From positions 1-16,340 of the forward strand of contig PMCN01000066.1 in the NCBI GenBank assembly GCA_003154135.1: DNA of 16,340 nt, read 5' to 3'. This DNA is from Acidimicrobiaceae bacterium (GTDB taxonomy: Bacteria > Actinomycetota > Acidimicrobiia > Acidimicrobiales > Ilumatobacteraceae). Below are positions 12,234 through 16,340 of this stretch, one piece after another. The notes beneath the pieces were generated by a model that saw only the letters and a list, made by a program, of their open reading frames with translations, did no database searches and was not told where the DNA came from. Positions within the stretch are counted from its first letter, which is position 1; every line of letters begins with the position of its first letter. Made by a program: the position numbers and the translations under genes.

Positions 12234-15173
12234 TCAGAGCAGGCCGCGGCGTTCGTCGCGCAGGGCGGCCAGCTCGGTGGTGAGCAGCGCGATGTGCTCG
12301 CCTTCCTCGGCTGCCAGCTCGCGGTAGAGCTCGCGGGCAGCGGGGGCTGCTTCCTCCACCCGGTCGAGGAAGAACTGCTCGGCGCGCTGCTCGAGCGTGA
12401 GTGCCAGTTCGAGCAGGTCGAACGGGTCGTCGGGGTCGCGTTGCACGCCGGCTTGCAGCGCACCGGGATGCAGATCGCCGGTGGCATCGTCGGGCAGCGG
12501 CAGGTGGTAGCGGCGCACCAGCGTGTCGATGTGCTCGCGCTCCATCGCGGCAAGGCGCCCGAACATGTCGTGCAGTGCCTCGTCCGACGTGTGCTTGGCC
12601 GCGGCAACGTAGAAGTCGCGGCCGCCGAGCTCGATCTCGAAGGCCTTGCGCACCGCGTCGAGTGCCGCGTCGTCGAGCGGCTGGTCGCCGGCGAGGGGGG
12701 CCGCCTCCACGATCTCGAGCACGCCGCCGCACGCCGGGCAGCGGCCGTACGGGAAGGCGAAGCCTTCACTGCGCTTGGCGCAGCCGGTGCACTTCCAGGC
12801 AACCGTCGAGCCGGCGCAGCAGATGCCGTCGTCGTCGGCCTCGGATGGCCGGTGGCATCGCGGGCACACGTGCGACGGCGCCGGGTCGGAGACGGAGGGC
12901 GTCGTGCCGTCGAGGAAGTCGACGATCGCACTCGCGGCCCGTCGGCCCGCACCCATCGCCAGGATGACCGTGGCACCGCCGGTGACGATGTCGCCGCCCG
13001 CGAACACGCCGGGCAGGCTGGTCGCCTGGCTCACCGGGTCGGCGGCCACGTAGCCGCGCCGGTCGAGCTCGAGGCCGGGCGTCGACCTGGTGACGATCGG
13101 GTTGGGGTTGGTGCCCAGCGCGACGATGACGGTGTCGCAGGCGATCTCGAAGCGGTCGCCCGTCGGCATGGGCGTGCGACGGCCCCGATCGTCGGGTTCG
13201 CCCAGCTCCATGCGCTCCACGAGCAGGCCGCGCACACTGCCGCGTTGGTCGGTGAGCACCTCCACCGGGTTGTGCAGGAACTGGAACTCGACGCCTTCCT
13301 GTTCGGCGTGGTGCAACTCCTCCAGTCGCGCCGGGGCCTCGGCCCGCGAGCGGCGATACACGCAGCGCACGCGGGCGCCGAGGCGGCGGGCCACGCGCAG
13401 GCAGTCCATCGCCGTGTTGCCCGCGCCCACCACCACGACGTCGGTGCCGATGCCGACAGGCGTGTCGATGTCGGGGAACCGGTCGCCGCCCATCAGGTTG
13501 ACGCGGGTGAGGAACTCGTTGGCGCTGATCACCCGGCCGGCGTTCTCGCCGGGGATGCCGAGGAAGCTCGGCGCGCCTGCCCCCACGCCCAGGAACACCG
13601 CATCGAAGCCCCTCGTGGTGAGCAGGTCGTTCACGGTGAACGTGCGCCCGACCACCTTGTCGGTCTCGATGCGCACACCGAGGTCGACGAGGCCCTGGAT
13701 CTCGCGGTCGATGATCTCGCGCGGGAGGCGGAACGACGGGATGCCGTAGCGCAGCACGCCGCCGGCCACGTGCAGTGCCTCGAGCACCGTCACTTCCACC
13801 CCTGCGCGGGCGAGGTCGGCAGCGCACGCCAGCCCCGCTGGTCCCGAACCCACCACTGCGACGCGCTGGCCACGCGGCGCAGCCACTTCCGGAGGCTGCA
13901 CCTTGCCGTTGTCGCCGATGAACCGCTCGAGGCGGCCGATGCCGACCGGCTCCATCTTGCGGGCGATGACGCACTGGCTCTCGCACTGCGACTCCTGCGG
14001 GCAGACACGCCCGCACACCGACGGCAGGATGTTGGCCTCGCGGATCACGCCGAGTGCGCCGTCGACGTCCTTCACCAGGAGATGCCGGATGAAGCGGGGG
14101 ATGTCGATGCTCACCGGGCAGCCACTGATGCACGTCGGCCGGCTGCATTGCAGGCAGCGCTCGGCCTCGCGCATCGCCTCGCTGAGCGAGTAGCCGAGGG
14201 TCACTTCGTCGAACGTGTGCGACCGCACCTCCGGGTCGCGTTCGGGCATCGGCACCTTGGTGGGCTCGATCTCGCGCAGCTTCTTGTACGTGCGCCGCCC
14301 TTGCACGAACAGCGTCTGCTCCACCTGGCAACGGTGCTCGTAGTCGGCCGACGCCGTGCGCTCCTCGTCGTCGAAGCGGCGGTTGCGCTGCACCAGTTCG
14401 TCGAAGTCGATGCAGTGCGCGTCGAAGTCGGGCCCGTCGACGCAGGCGAAGCGCGTGACGCCGTCGACGCTGACCCGACACGAGCCGCACATGCCCGTGC
14501 CGTCGACCATGATCGTGTTGAGCGACACCACGGTGTGCACGCCGGTGGGCCGGGTGACCTCGGCGCACGCCCGCATCATGACCATCGGGCCGATGGCCAC
14601 CACGAGATCGGGCCGATCGTCGCGCACGATGTCGGCGAGGGCAGAGGTCACCAGCCCGGGCCGTCCCATGCTGCCGTCGTCGGTGCAGACGACGAGGTTG
14701 TCGGCCCAGCGCGCCATGCGGTCGCCCCAGAAGCTGAGATCGGCGCTGCGGAAGCCGACGATCGCGGTGGTGCGGTTGCCCGCCTGCTTGAACGCGCGCA
14801 GCTGTGGGAACACCGGCGCGACGCCCAACCCGCCACCGACGAGCACCACATGGCGCTCACCGCCGGTCGGTGGGCCGTCGATCTCGGTGGGCAGCCCCAG
14901 TGGCCCCACCAGGTCGGCGAACGTGTCGCCCTCGTGGTAGCGGTCACGCATCTCGGCGGTCGACCTGCCCAACGACTGCACCACCACCGTCACGGTGCCG
15001 GCCGCGGCGTCGTAGTCGGCGATGGTCAGCGGGATGCGCTCGGCGCCGTCGTGCAGGCGCACCATCACGAACTGGCCGGGGCGCGCGGCCGCCGCGACAT
15101 CGGGTGCGTCGACCTCCCACAGGAACGTGGACGGGGTGAGGCTCTCACGGCGGACAATGCGGAACATCTGCAT
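12234..15173 (-). CDS. NfnA-NfnB-like reductase fused to a rubredoxin-like and rubrerythrin-type diiron domain
   Basis: A single 979-residue polypeptide with four modules. Residues 1-270: FAD/NAD(P)H reductase of the NfnA/DHOD-B type with a [2Fe-2S] site (Asp224, Cys229, Cys232, Cys244 in DGTGMCGSC...FACVDGP). Residues 280-430: GltD/NfnB-type two-cluster Fe-S domain (Cys340, 343, 348, 352; Cys387, 391, 397, 401). Residues 436-755: FAD and NAD(P)H Rossmann folds (GSGPAG 442-447; VVVVGAGNTAMD 579-590; FAGGD 724-728). Residues 768-820: Cys-rich ribbon, including a rubredoxin-like WKCTGC...RCPACGG (Cys795, 798, 812, 815). Residues 840-975: ferritin-like domain with Glu848, Glu878/His881, Glu928 and Glu957/His960 as likely diiron ligands. 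ATG 15173 or 15167 is possible; both are close behind a TACGCT -10 box. Electron flow from NAD(P)H to peroxide is my inference; the domain calls are strong. MarR gene 48 bp upstream. Confidence 0.9.
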   Translation of the reverse strand: MQMFRIVRRESLTPSTFLWEVDAPDVAAAARPGQFVMVRLHDGAERIPLTIADYDAAAGTVTVVVQSLGRSTAEMRDRYHEGDTFADLVGPLGLPTEIDGPPTGGERHVVLVGGGLGVAPVFPQLRAFKQAGNRTTAIVGFRSADLSFWGDRMARWADNLVVCTDDGSMGRPGLVTSALADIVRDDRPDLVVAIGPMVMMRACAEVTRPTGVHTVVSLNTIMVDGTGMCGSCRVSVDGVTRFACVDGPDFDAHCIDFDELVQRNRRFDDEERTASADYEHRCQVEQTLFVQGRRTYKKLREIEPTKVPMPERDPEVRSHTFDEVTLGYSLSEAMREAERCLQCSRPTCISGCPVSIDIPRFIRHLLVKDVDGALGVIREANILPSVCGRVCPQESQCESQCVIARKMEPVGIGRLERFIGDNGKVQPPEVAAPRGQRVAVVGSGPAGLACAADLARAGVEVTVLEALHVAGGVLRYGIPSFRLPREIIDREIQGLVDLGVRIETDKVVGRTFTVNDLLTTRGFDAVFLGVGAGAPSFLGIPGENAGRVISANEFLTRVNLMGGDRFPDIDTPVGIGTDVVVVGAGNTAMDCLRVARRLGARVRCVYRRSRAEAPARLEELHHAEQEGVEFQFLHNPVEVLTDQRGSVRGLLVERMELGEPDDRGRRTPMPTGDRFEIACDTVIVALGTNPNPIVTRSTPGLELDRRGYVAADPVSQATSLPGVFAGGDIVTGGATVILAMGAGRRAASAIVDFLDGTTPSVSDPAPSHVCPRCHRPSEADDDGICCAGSTVAWKCTGCAKRSEGFAFPYGRCPACGGVLEIVEAAPLAGDQPLDDAALDAVRKAFEIELGGRDFYVAAAKHTSDEALHDMFGRLAAMEREHIDTLVRRYHLPLPDDATGDLHPGALQAGVQRDPDDPFDLLELALTLEQRAEQFFLDRVEEAAPAARELYRELAAEEGEHIALLTTELAALRDERRGLL

Positions 15174-15221
15174 CCGAGCGTAGGTCGCCCGCTACGTGCG
15201 CACCACGGACCTTGGCCCCTA

Positions 15222-15677
15222 TCAGCGCAGCGTGCGCGAGGGCATCCAGTCGGGCTCGACGGGCTCGCCCAGCTTGCGGGCGATGCGGGCCAACGCGGTG
15301 CGGTCAGCCGCCGGCAGCTCGGCCAGCGGTGCGGGAGGCTCGGTGAACACCGCGTCGAGCCGGTCGGCAACCCGGCGCCCCTTGGCGGTGAGCACCAGCT
15401 CGCGGGCGCGTCGGTCGTCGGGTGCGTTGCGTCGCTCGGCCAGACCCAGCTCCTCCAGCCGGTCGGCCACGGCGGTGACGTAGGACGCATCGCAGGCCAT
15501 CTGCTCGGCCATGTCGCGCATGCGGATGGGACCGTTGCGCAACGTGAGCAGCGCGTGGCCGTGGGGCGGGGTGAGGTGCAAGGCGCCGAGCTCGGCGAAG
15601 AACGCGTCGCGCTTGCAGAAGAACAGGCCCATCAGCCGTGTCCAGATGTCCGCCAGTTGGGGGTCGTTGGCCGCCAC
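15222..15677 (-). CDS. MarR-family transcriptional regulator
   Basis: Dimeric winged-helix DNA-binding repressor of the MarR/OhrR family; 151 residues, normal length. Alpha-helical dimerisation ends flank a winged HTH (about 38-105), with the recognition helix near DASYVTAVADRLEELG (63-78) and a wing carrying the family DxR motif (NAPDDRR, 84-90). Two cysteines are present, Cys21 in the first helix and Cys62 just before the recognition helix. Cys21 is near the position of the peroxide-sensing cysteine of OhrR, but the surrounding sequence differs, so redox sensing is only a possibility. GTG 15677 is preceded by a TAGACT -10 box with 6 nt between, pointing to a leaderless mRNA. It lies 48 bp upstream of the Nfn-rubrerythrin fusion on the same strand and diverges from the ABC ATPase. 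Both are plausible targets. Confidence 0.92.
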   Translation of the reverse strand: MAANDPQLADIWTRLMGLFFCKRDAFFAELGALHLTPPHGHALLTLRNGPIRMRDMAEQMACDASYVTAVADRLEELGLAERRNAPDDRRARELVLTAKGRRVADRLDAVFTEPPAPLAELPAADRTALARIARKLGEPVEPDWMPSRTLR

Positions 15678-15683
15678 ATCGCC

Positions 15684-15689
15684 AGTCTA
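15684..15689 (-). promoter_or_regulatory. -10 box of the MarR gene (leaderless)
   Basis: TAGACT, read on the minus strand, fits TANNNT and ends 6 nt before the GTG start, the spacing expected for a leaderless transcript. A poor -35 candidate, TTTTAT, lies 17 bp upstream (15712-15707). Its context GCTAGACT mirrors the divergent gene's GCTAGAGT at 7 of 8 positions, which might let one regulator recognise both. Confidence 0.5.
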
Positions 15690-15714
15690 GCAACTCCGTG
15701 ACTCGAATAAAAGA

Positions 15715-15742
15715 TTGACAATGCTCAACCATTGGCTAGAGT
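15715..15742 (+). promoter_or_regulatory. Near-consensus promoter of the ABC ATPase gene (leaderless)
   Basis: A perfect TTGACA -35 (15715-15720) and a TAGAGT -10 (15737-15742) are separated by 16 bp. The ATG at 15751 follows 8 nt after the -10 and has no ribosome binding site, so the mRNA is probably leaderless. This is the strongest promoter-like sequence in the window. Confidence 0.7.
15719..15734. promoter_or_regulatory. Candidate MarR operator
   Basis: The inverted repeat CAATG-N6-CATTG (16 bp) fills the spacer between the -35 and -10 of the ABC gene promoter. Length and placement are typical of MarR-family operators, where binding would block RNA polymerase. A wider TTGAC...GTCAA pair (15715-15719, 15741-15745) encloses it. 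The arms are short, so this is a position-supported guess. Confidence 0.45.
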
Positions 15743-15750
15743 CAACGGTC

Positions 15751-16340
15751 ATGACGGACACGGCCATCCTCGCCGACCAGCTGCGCAAGACCTTCGACGA
15801 GGTGGTCGCGGTCGATCACATCTCGTTGGCGGTGCCCCGGGGCACGGTGCTCGGGCTCCTCGGCGTCAACGGCGCAGGCAAGACCACCATGGTGCGCATG
15901 CTCACCACGGTGCTCAAGCCCACCAGCGGTCGTGGCGAGGTGAACGGCTTCGACGTGCACGAGCACCCGCAAGCGGTGCGCCGCAGCATCGGCCTCGCCG
16001 GTCAGTTCGCGGCGGTCGACGAGAACCTCACCGGCCGCGAAAACCTGGTGCTCGTCGGCAGGCTCAACCACCTGTCGAAGGCGTCTGCCCGCACTCGGGC
16101 GGCCGAACTGCTCGACCAGTTCCACCTCACCGACGCCGCTGATCGACCGGCGCGCACCTACTCCGGTGGCATGCGCCGCCGGCTCGACCTCGGCGCGGCG
16201 CTCGTCACGCACCCGCCGGTGCTGTTCCTCGACGAGCCGACCACGGGCCTCGATCCTGCAAGCCGCCTCGAGCTGTGGGCTGTGATCGAAGGGCTCGTCG
16301 GCGAGGGCGCCACGGTGCTGCTGACCACGCAGTACCTCGA
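15751..16340 (+). CDS. DrrA-type ABC transporter ATP-binding protein, N-terminal part (runs off the window)
   Basis: ATPase subunit of a type-2 drug/polyketide exporter (daunorubicin-resistance DrrA family), working with a DrrB-like permease expected just beyond the window. The first 196 codons are present and include nearly the whole nucleotide-binding domain: Walker A GVNGAGKTT (38-46), Q-loop Gln85 in GLAGQFAAVDENLTGREN, signature YSGGMRRRLDL (137-147), Walker B VLFLDEPTTGLD (157-168), and TTQYL (192-196). Gln194 stands where most ABC ATPases have the H-loop histidine; this is normal in the DrrA family. The start ATG 15751 is supported by the promoter 8 nt upstream. Divergent from the MarR gene, which likely controls it. 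The exported compound is unknown. Confidence 0.93.
   Translation, partial: MTDTAILADQLRKTFDEVVAVDHISLAVPRGTVLGLLGVNGAGKTTMVRMLTTVLKPTSGRGEVNGFDVHEHPQAVRRSIGLAGQFAAVDENLTGRENLVLVGRLNHLSKASARTRAAELLDQFHLTDAADRPARTYSGGMRRRLDLGAALVTHPPVLFLDEPTTGLDPASRLELWAVIEGLVGEGATVLLTTQYL

Noticed and set aside
10690..12732. 680-codon minus-strand open frame across the HisD-like and LtrA genes and the intergenic repeat
   Set aside because: No motif, extreme Arg/His/Ala composition, and it conflicts with three well-supported features; chance open frame from high GC.
12294..15701. 1135-codon open frame on the plus strand opposite the Nfn-rubrerythrin fusion and the MarR gene
   Set aside because: It is a codon-position mirror of real genes in GC-rich DNA; the translation is rich in His, Ala, Arg and Val with no recognisable domain, while the minus strand has full conserved motifs.
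16324..16340. Missing H-loop histidine in the ABC ATPase as a sign of inactivity
   Set aside because: TTQYL at this place is the normal DrrA-family form.
1..16340. CRISPR array, tRNA, rRNA, insertion sequence or prophage genes
   Set aside because: No spaced direct repeats, cloverleaf-like sequence, transposase or integrase motif, or base-composition island was seen.

Overview
The window is about 16.3 kb of very GC-rich, tightly packed bacterial chromosome. Codon use, frequent GTG starts, 4-nt GTGA/ATGA overlaps, TANNNT -10 boxes lying directly in front of start codons, and the protein families present all point to a free-living actinobacterium. My best guess is an Acidimicrobiia/Ilumatobacter-type lineage, but no marker in the window proves this. 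I see no tRNA, rRNA, CRISPR, transposase or integrase. The region reads as ordinary chromosome with a few unusual accessory genes.

Layout. Positions 1-1178 (-) hold the N-terminal 392 codons of Lon protease, with a HAIR-like heat-shock operator and a leaderless promoter upstream. Positions 1228-2463 (-) encode a rhodocoxin/putidaredoxin-reductase-type flavoprotein. Diverging from it, 2532-3797 and 3794-5137 (+) form a translationally coupled pair: a LarA-like nickel-pincer isomerase homologue and an FAD-linked 2-hydroxyacid dehydrogenase. Tail-to-tail with these lies a tesB-pyrE pair (5112-6495, -). A small basic protein of unknown function (6538-6963, +) diverges from tesB. Next is purA-purB (6982-9518, -), overlapping by ATGA, which encodes both steps from IMP to AMP. 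Diverging from purA is a histidinol-dehydrogenase-family paralogue with a rearranged metal site (9602-10930, +), coupled by GTGA to an LtrA-family membrane protein (10927-12093, +).

After a 140-bp gap carrying a large imperfect inverted repeat (12120-12192) comes the most unusual gene, 12234-15173 (-). It encodes one 979-residue polypeptide that appears to join an NfnA-like FAD/[2Fe-2S] reductase, an NfnB/GltD-like Fe-S/FAD/NAD(P)H module, a Cys-rich zinc-ribbon/rubredoxin-like segment, and a rubrerythrin-type diiron ferritin-like domain. This looks like a self-contained NAD(P)H-to-diiron electron-transfer chain, possibly a peroxide reductase. Just upstream on the same strand is a MarR-family regulator (15222-15677, -), which diverges from a DrrA-type ABC ATPase (15751 to the window end, +). 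The 73-bp gap between those two holds a near-consensus promoter, leaderless signals for both genes, and a palindrome that could be the MarR operator.

How the genes work together. purA-purB is a pathway operon. The LarA-like/dehydrogenase pair suggests epimerisation followed by oxidation of a 2-hydroxyacid. The MarR, Nfn-rubrerythrin fusion and exporter cluster suggests a stress or detoxification locus. The remaining pairs (tesB-pyrE, HisD-like-LtrA) are co-transcribed without an obvious common pathway.
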